Source: Flavobacterium sp. W4I14 (GTDB lineage Bacteria > Bacteroidota > Bacteroidia > Sphingobacteriales > Sphingobacteriaceae). From it: DNA of 64,000 nucleotides. Below are positions 44,840 to 54,501 of this stretch, piece after piece. Position numbers and translations under genes: made by a program. The stretch spans positions 992,001 through 1,056,000 of the forward strand of contig JAUSZU010000001.1 of NCBI GenBank assembly GCA_030817875.1, given 5' to 3'. Below the pieces are notes generated by a model. It searched no databases. It saw only the letters and a program-made list of their open reading frames with translations, and was not told the DNA's origin. The first letter of the stretch is position 1. Every line of letters starts with the position of its first letter.

Positions 44840-45426
44840 TCTTTTTTTGTATCTTTATCGTTGAAGTAGGTATACCTTAATATCAACTCAACATTTTTTT
44901 GGTGTTAATTAAAGAGTCTCGACTGCAAATTCTGACAATTGCTATTGGAAGAGACAATAGATTAATGCCCATGACGATATTTTGCGTACTTTCGTACACT
45001 CTATAGCGTTATGGGCTCTATTGTATATCGTTCCAAGGTCGTCAGAAACCTGCAGCCCGGTATTTAGAGCCCAGCTATAGTGCTTTTCATTCCTAGAGAC
45101 TCGTATATAACCAATACGAGCATGAAGAAAAATAATCTATTATTTCAACAAACTGACCAATCTTTTGGATGTGAATTATTTTGCTTTGGCCTCGGTATCC
45201 TTATTTTCTTATCGTCCCGTTTTTCTTCCCTAAGTTCATGCCCATTCGATAGAATGTATGCATTGAAACCAAAAAATCCTGAATGATGTTACTTCTGCCT
45301 ACAGGTGGCAACGCTTAAATTTCATTATGGATTAGGTATTGGTTCTTAAACCATCTGTAGGTATTTCTATTTGATCTAAAATTGCTTTTGGGTCTGGTTT
45401 CCTTTTAATCAACTAACTGAACAATT
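44840..45426. other. Intergenic stretch upstream of the SusC gene
   Basis: The region holds promoter space for the XRE gene and for the TlpA-SusC gene. A 68-codon forward frame at 45080-45286 shows no recognisable protein and is not supported. AGGTATACCT at 44868-44877 is a short palindrome of unknown value. Confidence 0.35.
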
Positions 45427-48400
45427 ATGAAAAAATCGATAATTTTTATCGGAATGGCTGTGCTATGCCTTTTTTTTAAGGGGTATACGCAAAGCAAAAA
45501 ACAAGAAATTGATAGTCCTTATGGAAAAATCCCATTGAAGGTGGGGGAAAAGGTTCCAGACTTTCTGTTTCAACATCTGGTGAATGGTGATAGAAAGCCA
45601 TTGACTTTGTCTTCACTAAAAGGTAAGGCTTTGATCCTGGATTTTTGGGGGACCTGGTGCAGTAGTTGCATCAAGGGTTTTCCAAAGATGGAAAAATATC
45701 AGGAGAAGTATGGTAAGAATCTACAGGTGCTGTTGGTCAATGACTCAAATGTTGATTCTGTGGAAAATATCGCTCTGTTTCTGGAAAAGAGGATAGCGGA
45801 TGGTGAGGAGGTCCACTTGCCGGTAATTTCGGAAAGGACTTTTACGCAGCTCCTTTTTCCCCATAAGCTTTATCCCCATGTGGTTTGGATCGGGGCGGAC
45901 AGGCGTTTGAAGGCGGTGACCAATGCCAGGGCGGTGACGGATGAAAATATTGCCAGGCTTATCGCCGGTCTGGATCTTGTTATATCGGTTAAGGAATTTT
46001 TTAAGATGATGGGATTGATAAACAAATATTTGTGGAGGTCCGGTATTTCTTTGGTTGCTTTTTTTCTGATGTTTTTTCTGCAGGTTTCCAGCTCATTGGC
46101 TCAGGTTGAAGGTAGCAGGCCTAAGGTCAATCTCGCTTTGCTTAAGGGGAACGTGTTTGCTCCGGACCTCAGTAGGGTGCAGATTTTTATAAGGGCGAAA
46201 TCCAGTATCAGTACATCGGCCGATTCGCTGGGGAATTTTTCGATACCGATCAGAAAGTTTCCCGATACGGTTACGATATCGGCCTTTGGGTATTTTACCA
46301 CGACGCGGATCATCAGAAATCTCTCCGATGCCGATCAGCCCGTAAAAATCAGACTGGTGCCGGACATTAAGGATCTTGGGCAGGTTGAGATCAATACAGG
46401 TTATCAAAAGGTGCGGCCAAATGAAATAAACGGTACAGTTTCGGTGGTGGATGAAAAGCGGCTTAATGCACGGACGGGGACGAATATCCTCGATCGGATT
46501 ATTGGGCAGTCTTCGGGTGTGCTGCTTAATGTGGGCAAAGCAAACGGTAACCCGCAGAATAAGACGGGTATTTCGGTCAGGGGCCTAGGTACAATCAATG
46601 GCCCCTTGGATCCGCTGATTGTGCTGGATGGATTTATTTATGATGGAGATATTGCCAATATAAATCCGTTTGATATTGAAAATATATCAATTTTAAAGGA
46701 TGCCTCTGCTGCTTCCATATGGGGCGCCAGAGCGGGCAATGGCGTGATCGTTATTACTTCCAAGAAAGGCCGTGTTAATCAGGCGGCAACAATCAGTTTC
46801 ACCGCAAACGCTACTTTGAGGGCGCTACCGGAGCTTACGAAGGTTTCACAGATGAGTTCGTCTGATTATATAGATGTAGAAAAACTGCTTTTCGGTAAAG
46901 GTTTCTTTGATAACCAGATAGGGACAGGATATCAGTCGCTGACACCTGTGGTGGAACTTTTGCTAGCCGAACGGTCAGGGAAGATAAGTTCCAAACAGGT
47001 TAACCTGGAACTGGAGAAGCTAAAAACAGTTGATTTGAGAAGGGAATACCTTGATGAATTTAATACCAATGCATTGATGCAGCAGTATGGTGTCAATATC
47101 AGGGGAGGAAGTCCTAAGCATGCCTATACTGTTTCAGGAGCTTATGATAATGTCAAGGAGCAGAATTTTGCACGGTCACACCGATATAACTTGAGGGTAA
47201 GTGACGACTTTAAACTTTATGAAAAGTTGAGTCTTTCTACTAATCTATATATAAACTCTTCCGGTTCACATTCAGGTGCGCCTGAATACGGGGTGCTGGC
47301 CTATGCCAACCGCCAGCCTCCTTATGTTAGGCTGCAGGGGGAGAATGGGGAACCGCTGCGCTGGGCACAGGTTTACAGGCCGTCCTTTACGGATACCTTG
47401 GGTAGGGGAAGGTTATTGGACTGGAATTACTTTCCTACCGAAGAATATAAGCATGCTTATAACACTTCTTCCAGACGGGATATATTCGGAAGCCTTTTGC
47501 TTAAATACCAAATATTCGATTACCTAAGTCTGGATGTGAGTTATCAGCAGCAGAGCCAAAGTTCCAGGGTTTCCTATATTTCTGATGCAGAGAGCTTTTA
47601 TGCACGGAATCTGGTCAATTCTTTCAGTCAGATCATTCCCTCTACGGGCACGCTGAGATACAATATCCCACGAGGGGGAACGCTCCGGACCACGGACGAG
47701 GAGGTCAGTTCGGCAACAGGGAGGGTTCAGGTGAGTTTCGATAAACTCTTTGGTGTTCATTCCCTAAATGTAATTGCCGGAACTGAAGCTAGGCAGAGTG
47801 ATACCAAAGCTAACGCCAATATGTTTTATGGTTATCAGGAAGATCCGCTGAGCTTTGGGAATGTAGACTATACGGGTATTTTCCAGGATTTTGTTACGGG
47901 AAATTCAATGCAGATCGGATCGGCGGATGCGCTATCGAGTTTAAAATATAGGTTCATTAGTATGTACGCTAATGTTGGTTATACCTATAAGGGCAAGTAT
48001 ACATTCTCGGGCAGTATCAGGCGGGATGGCTCGAATATTTTCGGGGCGAATACCAATAACCGTTGGAAACCGTTGTGGTCTGCAGGTTTGGGCTGGACCG
48101 TTTCAGATGAGGGTTTTTACCATATTGACTGGCTGCCTGTGCTGCGCATTACTGGGACATTTGGCTACAGTGGCAACGTGGATCTGACCAGAACGGCATT
48201 ACCTGTTGGTGTTTATGGTACAAATGCAGTTTTAGGGCTTCCATTTGCCAGGATCAGGAGCATTAATAATCCTGATCTGAGGTGGGAGAAACTCTCTCAG
48301 TTTAACCTCATGCTGAATTTTGCTTCAAAAGGGCAAAGGTTAAGTGGTTCGCTTTCTTACTTTCTGAAAAAGGGAACCGATCTCTATGGACTTGCTGATT

Positions 48401-49272
48401 ATGATTATACGACCTGGGGCGGTGCTCCTCAACTTACGCGCAATGTTGCTGATATGAAGGGTTATGGAATAGATGCTGAGCTGCATAGTAAGAATATATC
48501 AGCAGGCTCTTTCAACTGGAGTACGGATCTTTATTACAATTTCAACAGAAGTGAAACGGTGAAATATCTGGAAAGGAATATAAACGCACTGGCCAGTTTA
48601 TTGGGCGCGGGTGCGTCGATCAATCCGATAGTGGGTAAACCGCTTTATGCGATTTCTGCCTATAAATGGGGAGGACTTGATGCATCGGGTAATCCGCAGG
48701 GATATCTCAATGGTAAGTTGAGCACAGATTACGCGGCGATGCTGAACGAGGCGAATCTGACAGGGGGAAATCTTAAATATTTCGGGTCAGCATCACCGGA
48801 ACATTTTGGCTCACTGGTCAATACCTTCAGGTATAAGTCTTTTGGCGTTTCCTTTAATATTTCTTATAGGTTGGGTTATTATGCAATGAAAAAGACCATA
48901 GAATATTCTACTCTGGTAAATTCCGGGATCGGACATGCTGATTTTGCCAATCGTTGGCAGAAGCCTGGAGATGAACTGCTGACTACCGTCCCGGCATTTA
49001 TCTATCCGCTTAATACATCCAGGGATTCTTTTTATTCAGTAGCAGAACCCAATGTGATACGGGCAGATAATATCCGACTTGAATATGTGAATTTCAGCTG
49101 GCTTGTAAATACGATAAAGTGGAAGTTCCCTTTCCGTAACCTGGAGTGTTTTCTGAATGCTGCCAATCTTGGCCTATTATGGAAGGCTGATCAATCTGTT
49201 GCTGATCCGGATTTTCAGAATCAGATTTTGGCTACTAAGGCTTACACACTGGGTGTTAGGGGTACGTTTTAA
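45427..49272 (+). CDS. TlpA-thioredoxin / SusC TonB-dependent receptor fusion
   Basis: One frame of 1281 codons encodes two proteins in a row. Residues 1-190: a signal peptide and a TlpA-like thioredoxin with ILDFWGTWCSSCIKGFPKM (W-C-S-S-C, 77-81). Residues 194-1281: a SusC/RagA outer-membrane receptor that begins with its own signal peptide (MMGLINKYLWRSGISLVAFF, LQVSSSLAQ), then a carboxypeptidase-like domain, the plug (RGLGTINGPLDPLIVLDGFI, ENISILKDASAASIWGARAG) and the barrel ending LGVRGTF. Met194 at 46006 has TAAGGA about 10 bp upstream, so a separate SusC could start there. A lost stop codon between neighbouring genes would explain the fusion. The receptor imports a nutrient with SusD, downstream. 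Confidence 0.85.
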   Translation: MKKSIIFIGMAVLCLFFKGYTQSKKQEIDSPYGKIPLKVGEKVPDFLFQHLVNGDRKPLTLSSLKGKALILDFWGTWCSSCIKGFPKMEKYQEKYGKNLQVLLVNDSNVDSVENIALFLEKRIADGEEVHLPVISERTFTQLLFPHKLYPHVVWIGADRRLKAVTNARAVTDENIARLIAGLDLVISVKEFFKMMGLINKYLWRSGISLVAFFLMFFLQVSSSLAQVEGSRPKVNLALLKGNVFAPDLSRVQIFIRAKSSISTSADSLGNFSIPIRKFPDTVTISAFGYFTTTRIIRNLSDADQPVKIRLVPDIKDLGQVEINTGYQKVRPNEINGTVSVVDEKRLNARTGTNILDRIIGQSSGVLLNVGKANGNPQNKTGISVRGLGTINGPLDPLIVLDGFIYDGDIANINPFDIENISILKDASAASIWGARAGNGVIVITSKKGRVNQAATISFTANATLRALPELTKVSQMSSSDYIDVEKLLFGKGFFDNQIGTGYQSLTPVVELLLAERSGKISSKQVNLELEKLKTVDLRREYLDEFNTNALMQQYGVNIRGGSPKHAYTVSGAYDNVKEQNFARSHRYNLRVSDDFKLYEKLSLSTNLYINSSGSHSGAPEYGVLAYANRQPPYVRLQGENGEPLRWAQVYRPSFTDTLGRGRLLDWNYFPTEEYKHAYNTSSRRDIFGSLLLKYQIFDYLSLDVSYQQQSQSSRVSYISDAESFYARNLVNSFSQIIPSTGTLRYNIPRGGTLRTTDEEVSSATGRVQVSFDKLFGVHSLNVIAGTEARQSDTKANANMFYGYQEDPLSFGNVDYTGIFQDFVTGNSMQIGSADALSSLKYRFISMYANVGYTYKGKYTFSGSIRRDGSNIFGANTNNRWKPLWSAGLGWTVSDEGFYHIDWLPVLRITGTFGYSGNVDLTRTALPVGVYGTNAVLGLPFARIRSINNPDLRWEKLSQFNLMLNFASKGQRLSGSLSYFLKKGTDLYGLADYDYTTWGGAPQLTRNVADMKGYGIDAELHSKNISAGSFNWSTDLYYNFNRSETVKYLERNINALASLLGAGASINPIVGKPLYAISAYKWGGLDASGNPQGYLNGKLSTDYAAMLNEANLTGGNLKYFGSASPEHFGSLVNTFRYKSFGVSFNISYRLGYYAMKKTIEYSTLVNSGIGHADFANRWQKPGDELLTTVPAFIYPLNTSRDSFYSVAEPNVIRADNIRLEYVNFSWLVNTIKWKFPFRNLECFLNAANLGLLWKADQSVADPDFQNQILATKAYTLGVRGTF

Positions 49273-49289
49273 CCAAATAATGGATAAAT

Positions 49290-50657
49290 ATGAAAAAAAT
49301 ATATGTTTTGTTATCTATAGCCGTGATGACTATAATGACATTTGCTGGTTGCAAGAAATATTTGGATGTCAAGTCTGATGCGAAGCTGGTGGTTCCTGGC
49401 ACCATTGCTGACCTCCAAGGGATACTCGATGATGCAACCCTCATGAATCTGGCCAGGACACCATCTTATGGGGAAAATTCCTGTGATGATTTCTTTTTGC
49501 CAAAAGTAAATTACGATGCAATTTCGGAAAAGATGCAGGATATCTATAGATGGAAAAAAAGTCCATACCGTTTTGCCAATGACTGGTCGACAGCTTATCT
49601 GCCGATATATAATGCCAATCTTTGTCTGGATCTCTTAGGTGGTATTGTGCGGACTTCACAAAATGGCAGAGACTGGGACAATGTGAAAGGCTCGGCACTG
49701 TTTTTCAGAAGTTATTATTTCTATTTTCTTACAGTAAATTTTGGGGCTGCCTATGATGGGACAGGTTCTCCAACTGATCTAGGTATTGTGCTTAGGCTCG
49801 TTTCTGATTTTAATGTAAGATCGGTTCGGTCCAGCGTTAAGGACTGCCTGGATAGGGTTATCGCTGATACAAAAGAATCTCTTTCTCTATTACCTGAGAC
49901 GCCTTTGAATCAGTTGCGACCGTCCAGGGCAGCAGCTTTTGCACTTCTTTCAAGAGTTTATCTTTATATGAATGACTATGAGCATGCGGCGATATATGCT
50001 GATGAGTGCCTGAAAATAAAAGGAGGGTTAATGGATTATAATGGGGATCCGGATATTATTGGCTTGGATCAGAATATCCCTTTTAGAAAGTTCAACAAGG
50101 AAACGATATTTTATACTGAAATGTATTCAGGTTTTGGATTGCTGAATACAACCAGGGCTAAGATCGATACTGCACTATATGCCTCGTATTCCGCTAATGA
50201 TCTCCGTAAGCGAGCATTTTTCCGCTCCAACGGCGTTTATCAACAGTTCAAGGGAAGCTACAGTTCCAGCGCAACGGGTTTTTTCAGTGGTTTTGCCACT
50301 GATGAACTTTACCTCACCCGGGCGGAAGGCAGAGCCGTTACAGGAAACATAGGTGGGGCGATAGATGATCTTAACTTGCTGTTAAGATCAAGGTGGAAGA
50401 ATACTGTTGCCTATGTTCCTGCTGCTGCATCTAATATTGCAGATGCACTTAGCAGAATCCGCGCTGAGCGGCGGAAAGAGCTCTTGATGAGGAATATCAG
50501 GTGGTCTGATATCAAACGGCTGAACAAAATAGGAGCCGGGATAATATTGAGGAGGTCTGTCAATGGAGCGGTATCTGAGCTTTTACCGAATGCGTCTTTT
50601 TATGCGCTTCCCCTGCCGGAAGATATTATAGAGGAAACAGGTATTCCACAGAATTGA
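49290..50657 (+). CDS. RagB/SusD-family outer-membrane lipoprotein
   Basis: The signal peptide ends in the lipobox TFAGC (Cys21), followed by KKYLDV typical of SusD proteins. WSTAYLPIYNANLCLD and the TPR-like ALLSRVYLYMNDYEHAAIYA match the family. The C-terminal end includes RIRAERRKELLMRNIRWSDI, the usual RRKEL-RW-D pattern. It caps the SusC barrel and binds the nutrient, encoded 17 bp upstream. The substrate is unknown; no glycan-degrading gene is next to the pair. Confidence 0.95.
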   Translation: MKKIYVLLSIAVMTIMTFAGCKKYLDVKSDAKLVVPGTIADLQGILDDATLMNLARTPSYGENSCDDFFLPKVNYDAISEKMQDIYRWKKSPYRFANDWSTAYLPIYNANLCLDLLGGIVRTSQNGRDWDNVKGSALFFRSYYFYFLTVNFGAAYDGTGSPTDLGIVLRLVSDFNVRSVRSSVKDCLDRVIADTKESLSLLPETPLNQLRPSRAAAFALLSRVYLYMNDYEHAAIYADECLKIKGGLMDYNGDPDIIGLDQNIPFRKFNKETIFYTEMYSGFGLLNTTRAKIDTALYASYSANDLRKRAFFRSNGVYQQFKGSYSSSATGFFSGFATDELYLTRAEGRAVTGNIGGAIDDLNLLLRSRWKNTVAYVPAAASNIADALSRIRAERRKELLMRNIRWSDIKRLNKIGAGIILRRSVNGAVSELLPNASFYALPLPEDIIEETGIPQN

Positions 50658-50716
50658 ATTTAGGTTTAGTTAATGGCAAGGCAGGGCCGGATGGCCCTGA
50701 CCTTGTTAATAGCTGG

Positions 50717-51094
50717 TTAAAAGGTTTTATTTACATAATCAGCTGCTGGGTCGTCGGATCCGGAAATATAGTATCGGCTTGAAGTTGACTCAAGGGCCTG
50801 TAAGTCGGCTTCTGTTTTCAAAGTACTGCCTGATAGGTAGTCAGAATCAATGGTTACAGAACAGGCAACTTCGGGTTCGCTGTCACATCCGCCGGTATTC
50901 GGGGTTGTGTTCCAGTTGCTTTCAGTGGTCACGTTGGCCTGACTGAAATCCGGACCATGGTAATAGACCGTTACAGGGATGCGTTTACCGGTTTTGGCAG
51001 AGGTAGGGTTTGTGAATGCAGATTGGGTAATCACCAATGCAATTCCGAAAACTAAGGCTAAAAAGCCTGACGAGATTTTTTTTAAATTTTTCAT
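50717..51094 (-). CDS. Secreted DUF6520-like protein, 125 aa
   Basis: A Lys-rich N-terminus, then a signal peptide (KISSGFLALVFGIALVITQS-AF). The mature part is Thr- and Ser-rich with two Cys (GGCDSEPEVACSV). The layout resembles the small DUF6520-type proteins often found near LytTR and SusC/D genes in Bacteroidota. Convergent with SusD. Probably secreted or lipid-free periplasmic; function unknown. Confidence 0.55.
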   Translation of the reverse strand: MKNLKKISSGFLALVFGIALVITQSAFTNPTSAKTGKRIPVTVYYHGPDFSQANVTTESNWNTTPNTGGCDSEPEVACSVTIDSDYLSGSTLKTEADLQALESTSSRYYISGSDDPAADYVNKTF

Positions 51095-51212
51095 GTTAAA
51101 GTTGTTTTTTACATTTTGGTATGTGGCTGGGCCACTTTAATTTAAGTGATTAATTATTGCTGGACCTTTCGGTCTGGGCCAGGTACTTTACTTCCCTGAG
51201 CGTCCCGGATAC

Positions 51213-51641
51213 TTATACCTGCCGAGGCCTCCTTTCTTTAATTATCGATAAACTAATCGCAGTTATATTGAGGGCAAAGAAGAATAGGTTGAAGATCAAA
51301 TGGTTTCTCCAACTTAAAGTCTTGATTATGCCCCCACAACTGCAGGGTATTTTTGGATAAAATCCTGTAAGGACCAATAGGGTATAAACCGTAAAACTGC
51401 CTATTATTATCAGGGATAGAACTAAAGCAATCCTCAAGGTTATTTTGATACAAAGCAAAACCGCCGTAAAAACCTCCATGATGGGGATTGTATACTTTAA
51501 AACACCAGTTACAAGCGGTGAAAAATTTTGCAGTGTGAGTTGGTGTTCAAATGAAATGAAGTCCAATAATTTGGAGCCTCCAGTATAGATCCAGAGGATT
51601 ATAAGCAGGCTTGAAGCAAATTTTATAATACGTTCTTTCAT
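51213..51641 (-). CDS. MauE/DoxX-like membrane protein, 142 aa
   Basis: Four hydrophobic segments (SSLLIILWIYTGGSKLLDF, GVLKYTIPIMEVFTAVLLCI, IALVLSLIIIGSFTVYTLLV, LIFNLFFFALNITAISLSII). The loop motif PKIPCSCGGI before the last segment is typical of MauE-like proteins linked to redox partners and thioredoxin-like proteins. It fits the TlpA-type domain in the receptor fusion 2 kb away and may pass electrons or help disulfide handling; inferred. Confidence 0.75.
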   Translation of the reverse strand: MKERIIKFASSLLIILWIYTGGSKLLDFISFEHQLTLQNFSPLVTGVLKYTIPIMEVFTAVLLCIKITLRIALVLSLIIIGSFTVYTLLVLTGFYPKIPCSCGGIIKTLSWRNHLIFNLFFFALNITAISLSIIKERRPRQV

Positions 51642-51754
51642 TTTTTTCCTGATTACAGATCAAAATTGAGCATACCCAGACTGTTTTAAGGTTCCTGCTT
51701 AGGAACAAATGCATATCGGGATTTAGATTTTAGTTCCTGAAGTGGAACTGATGA

Positions 51755-52339
51755 CTATTTATTGTTGAAGTATTTATTCTTCAGTGTACTGAGTGTATGG
51801 GCATGCATGCCAATTGAATCGGCTATATCTATCGATGGGGCCAACTGAAATATATTTGGATGGAGTTTTAACAATGTAGCCAAGCGGTCATCTGATTTTA
51901 CATTTTTGATGTCGAATGCCAGGTGAAAAAGTTCTGTGAAATTATTTACGGTGATTCCTTCGATCACTTTGTGGAATTCTGGGAACAGTTTGTAAAGGTT
52001 GTGGAGGTGGCCCGAGGGGATTGCCATCAATGTAGCTCCACCGATGGTCGCTGTCTTTAACTGAAAGTCTTCCTGGTTCCTTTCGAGGAACTGTGGCAGC
52101 ATCGTGCCTTCAAAATGGAAAAGCAGTAGGGATCTTCCTGGTTCAACCTTACTTTCCAGTTTTGTTTTTAATGTCCCTTTACTGATGAATATCAGCGGGT
52201 AATCCTTCCAATGTGATGTTTCAATAGGCTTATTGTCCGTTAAACAGATCTCCCTTAAAACAACTTTTAAATAAGCCCGTAATGGGCTGGTTAATGGATG
52301 GTATCCATTAAGTTTTGCGTAAAATGATTCGTAATCCAT
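51755..52339 (-). CDS. Crp/Fnr-like regulator, 194 aa
   Basis: The length and pattern fit Bacteroidota Crp/Fnr-like proteins: a beta roll (PLIFISKGTLKTKLESKVEP-G), then a dimerization helix. The C-terminal HTH is short (IADSIGMHAHTLSTLKNKYF), with a degenerate recognition helix lacking the usual LSRIR. A shared GTGGTA-N5-TACCAC palindrome is 42 bp upstream of the start, a likely operator for this gene. Confidence 0.7.
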   Translation of the reverse strand: MDYESFYAKLNGYHPLTSPLRAYLKVVLREICLTDNKPIETSHWKDYPLIFISKGTLKTKLESKVEPGRSLLLFHFEGTMLPQFLERNQEDFQLKTATIGGATLMAIPSGHLHNLYKLFPEFHKVIEGITVNNFTELFHLAFDIKNVKSDDRLATLLKLHPNIFQLAPSIDIADSIGMHAHTLSTLKNKYFNNK

Positions 52340-52380
52340 GTTTTTAAATCCAAATAAAAAGGATTTTGATGCTTGGTCAA

Positions 52381-52397
52381 GTGGTACTTTCTACCAC
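52381..52397. promoter_or_regulatory. GTGGTA-N5-TACCAC palindrome, copy 1
   Basis: GTGGTACTTTCTACCAC is a perfect 6-bp inverted repeat with 5-bp spacer. It lies 42 bp upstream of the Crp/Fnr-like start and is followed by a further direct half-site (GTACCACCCCG). The same sequence pattern occurs at 53842-53858. Confidence 0.6.
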
Positions 52398-52535
52398 CCC
52401 GTACCACCCCGTTAAAATGTATTATAAAAAGTAAATTTTTGGGTTTTCAAAAATCTAGATTTATGTGAACGGCTAATGCGGATAAATTAATGGGTTAGGA
52501 GAATAATTAACAGACCGTGTTGAATTTACATGGAA

Positions 52536-53660
52536 TTAGTATTGGCCTTGAGCTTTCGCAAGCATCTGTGCGAGTTTATCGCTAACAATACCGATGTCAA
52601 CAGGACTTGGAACGTAATAGCCGTTACTGAAACTTTTCTCTGAAATTCTTTCCGTTTCAGTTGTACTGACATGCGAAATAATGTATTCATGTACCCTTTT
52701 AGCCTTGCGCTCGGTTATGATACCCACTTCTACCGCAAGAAATATAAGGTAGGCCAATTGTTTTACCGAAAGTGAGACTTTATATTTAGCGTCAAGTATC
52801 CCTGAATTCATCAGTTCTGAGTTAAGGAAATCAAGTTGTTTCATAAAGTCCAGTTCAGATTCGATCACCTGGAGCAGTGAACGGTTTATTTGCGGTAGAA
52901 GAGGATTATAGGAAATAATGTTTTCACTTGGTATCTGAGAGATCTGCTTTTTCAGAAAGACAAGTTCCCTATAATGTTCTGAAATGGTAACAGAATCCCT
53001 AAGTTTTCCGCTTATATTATGTATGTAATATTCAAAGAAACTGGGATGGTTAAATTTCCAGGAAATTAGGTTATTTATCAGTGTTTCCTTTTGAACATGC
53101 TTTTTTACATGCTGGTTAAGATAATGAAGTAGCTGGTTGCTGAATGCTAAATGCAGAAAGCGTGGGGGATCTGCCAGCCTTAAATATAGTGCATCTATCA
53201 ATATTTCGATGAGTTCCTGGTCTATACTGGATTCTTTAAACAGTAAAAGATATTCTTCAATTTTTATATCAAGTTGTTTCACATGGTCTGAAATTGTCTT
53301 TTTGGTTAAAACGGAGTTGCAATCAAACTGGTCGAGGAAATAAGTGTGTATGTGCCAAATGACGGTCTCTATTCCATTTAGCATTATTTCTAGTAGCTTT
53401 TCCTGATCGTCTGACAGGTCTTCCTTGAATGAAACAATGTCTTCTATTTCCTTTGCCGTCCTTGTTAAGGCCCCAAGCTGAAAGCGGATAAAATCGATGA
53501 AGGTAGAAATGTCATCCGGTTGATGGGTATCTATCTTTTTAATTATTCTTTGGGTTTCTTCCTTTATGCCTGTGTGCATCATTAACTCGTCATCATCCAG
53601 ATCAAGGTTGTTGTTTATGAGATAGATAATCTGTCTAAAATAATCCAGTTGAAAATCCAT
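52536..53660 (-). CDS. RteC-like conserved helical protein, 374 aa
   Basis: An all-helical protein without membrane segments. The C-terminal 80 residues (LSVKQLAYLIFLAVEVGIIT, HVSTTETERISEKSFSNGYY) match the winged-helix end I associate with RteC-related proteins of Bacteroidota conjugative elements, where RteC regulates excision and transfer. It lies near an excisionase-like HTH gene, consistent with element control. The N-terminal 250 residues are unassigned, so the family call is tentative. Confidence 0.45.
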   Translation of the reverse strand: MDFQLDYFRQIIYLINNNLDLDDDELMMHTGIKEETQRIIKKIDTHQPDDISTFIDFIRFQLGALTRTAKEIEDIVSFKEDLSDDQEKLLEIMLNGIETVIWHIHTYFLDQFDCNSVLTKKTISDHVKQLDIKIEEYLLLFKESSIDQELIEILIDALYLRLADPPRFLHLAFSNQLLHYLNQHVKKHVQKETLINNLISWKFNHPSFFEYYIHNISGKLRDSVTISEHYRELVFLKKQISQIPSENIISYNPLLPQINRSLLQVIESELDFMKQLDFLNSELMNSGILDAKYKVSLSVKQLAYLIFLAVEVGIITERKAKRVHEYIISHVSTTETERISEKSFSNGYYVPSPVDIGIVSDKLAQMLAKAQGQY

Positions 53661-53840
53661 ATTTGAAAATTTTGGAGGCGTTAAATTTTCTCCTAAATTT
53701 AGTTGTGATATTGCTTTTTAGTAAATAAACTACACTAGCCGTTATCCTGAAGGGATGAATAGCGCTATTGCCGTGATAAATTTATTAGGTAAGGTTTTTT
53801 AACGATTATATAGACTGGCTCATATTGCGTGTAAAAATGG

Positions 53841-53859
53841 GGTGGTAACTTTTACCACC
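53841..53859. promoter_or_regulatory. GTGGTA-N5-TACCAC palindrome, copy 2
   Basis: GGTGGTAA-CTT-TTACCACC is a perfect 8-bp inverted repeat. Its core GTGGTA-ACTTT-TACCAC matches copy 1 outside the spacer. It lies about 100 bp upstream of the HTH gene at 53959. Confidence 0.6.
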
Positions 53860-53958
53860 GTATTGCAACTTGACACTTTGATCATAGATTATTCTTTTTG
53901 CATCAACTGTTTATTGTATCAAAACCAGATTTTTCTATCTGATTTAACGGAAACCGAT

Positions 53959-54234
53959 ATGGAAAAACTAAACGCAATCCTGGACGTTTTGCTCAAAATT
54001 TATGAACTTATGCAACTGATATACAATAAGTCTTATGGCCAATTAAAACTGCCAGAGGATCAGATGCTGACCCGGCTTGAGGTGATGGAGTATCTTGGGA
54101 TAAGTGAAAGCACTTATAAGAGAAAGGTAAGAAAGGGGATCTTGAAGCCAAGTAAGCTACCAGGTGGGGACAGGTTTTATAAGAGTGAGCTGAAAGAGGA
54201 GTTTTTAGAAAGTAAGAGAAGGGGGCGGGTATAA
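53959..54234 (+). CDS. Excisionase-like HTH protein, 91 aa
   Basis: I chose ATG 53959 (MEKLNAILDVLLKIYELMQL); earlier in-frame codons cross the palindrome at 53841-53859 and do not look coding. The C-terminal half is an HTH_17-type domain: LTRLEVMEYLGISESTYKRK, then GILKPSKLPGGDRFYK. Such proteins serve as excisionase or direction factors on Bacteroidota elements. The stop codon overlaps a palindrome (54233-54249). It could bind the GTGGTA-N5-TACCAC site upstream. Confidence 0.75.
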   Translation: MEKLNAILDVLLKIYELMQLIYNKSYGQLKLPEDQMLTRLEVMEYLGISESTYKRKVRKGILKPSKLPGGDRFYKSELKEEFLESKRRGRV

Positions 54235-54249
54235 AGCACACTGTGCTTT
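54233..54249. terminator. 17-bp palindrome at the HTH gene stop
   Basis: AAAGCACA-C-TGTGCTTT is perfectly symmetric and overlaps the TAA of the HTH gene. It lacks a T tract, so it may be a binding site rather than a terminator. Confidence 0.35.
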
Positions 54250-54425
54250 CAGAGTTATAACACGGTGATGTTTATACTAATGTTAAACCCTTTGTAAGTA
54301 AATGTTGCAAATTTGGAACGTTTATAGAAACGCCGGAGAAATATCATGATAAATCCGCTCTGCTGCAATGTCTTGGAATCGCGTAATCAGAAAACAATAA
54401 GACGCAAAAAAACTCTTTATGCACC

Positions 54426-54454
54426 TTGTCCATTGTGGTAGTGCTTTAAATTTG
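54426..54454 (+). promoter_or_regulatory. Bacteroidota-type promoter of the caspase operon
   Basis: TTG (54426-54428) and TAAATTTG (54447-54454) match the -33 TTG and -7 TAnnTTTG elements with an 18-bp gap. The caspase ATG is 48 bp downstream, leaving a short leader. Confidence 0.5.
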
Positions 54455-54501
54455 GTTTATTTGTTTATCTAATTTCTCATTTAAATATTAAAAACGCTTT
54501 C

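Noticed and set aside
44868-44877. AGGTATACCT palindrome
   Set aside because: Ten bases with a TATA centre is expected by chance in AT-rich DNA; no second copy noticed.
45080-45286. 68-codon forward frame upstream of the SusC fusion
   Set aside because: Ser- and Cys-rich with no domain; looks like promoter-region DNA.
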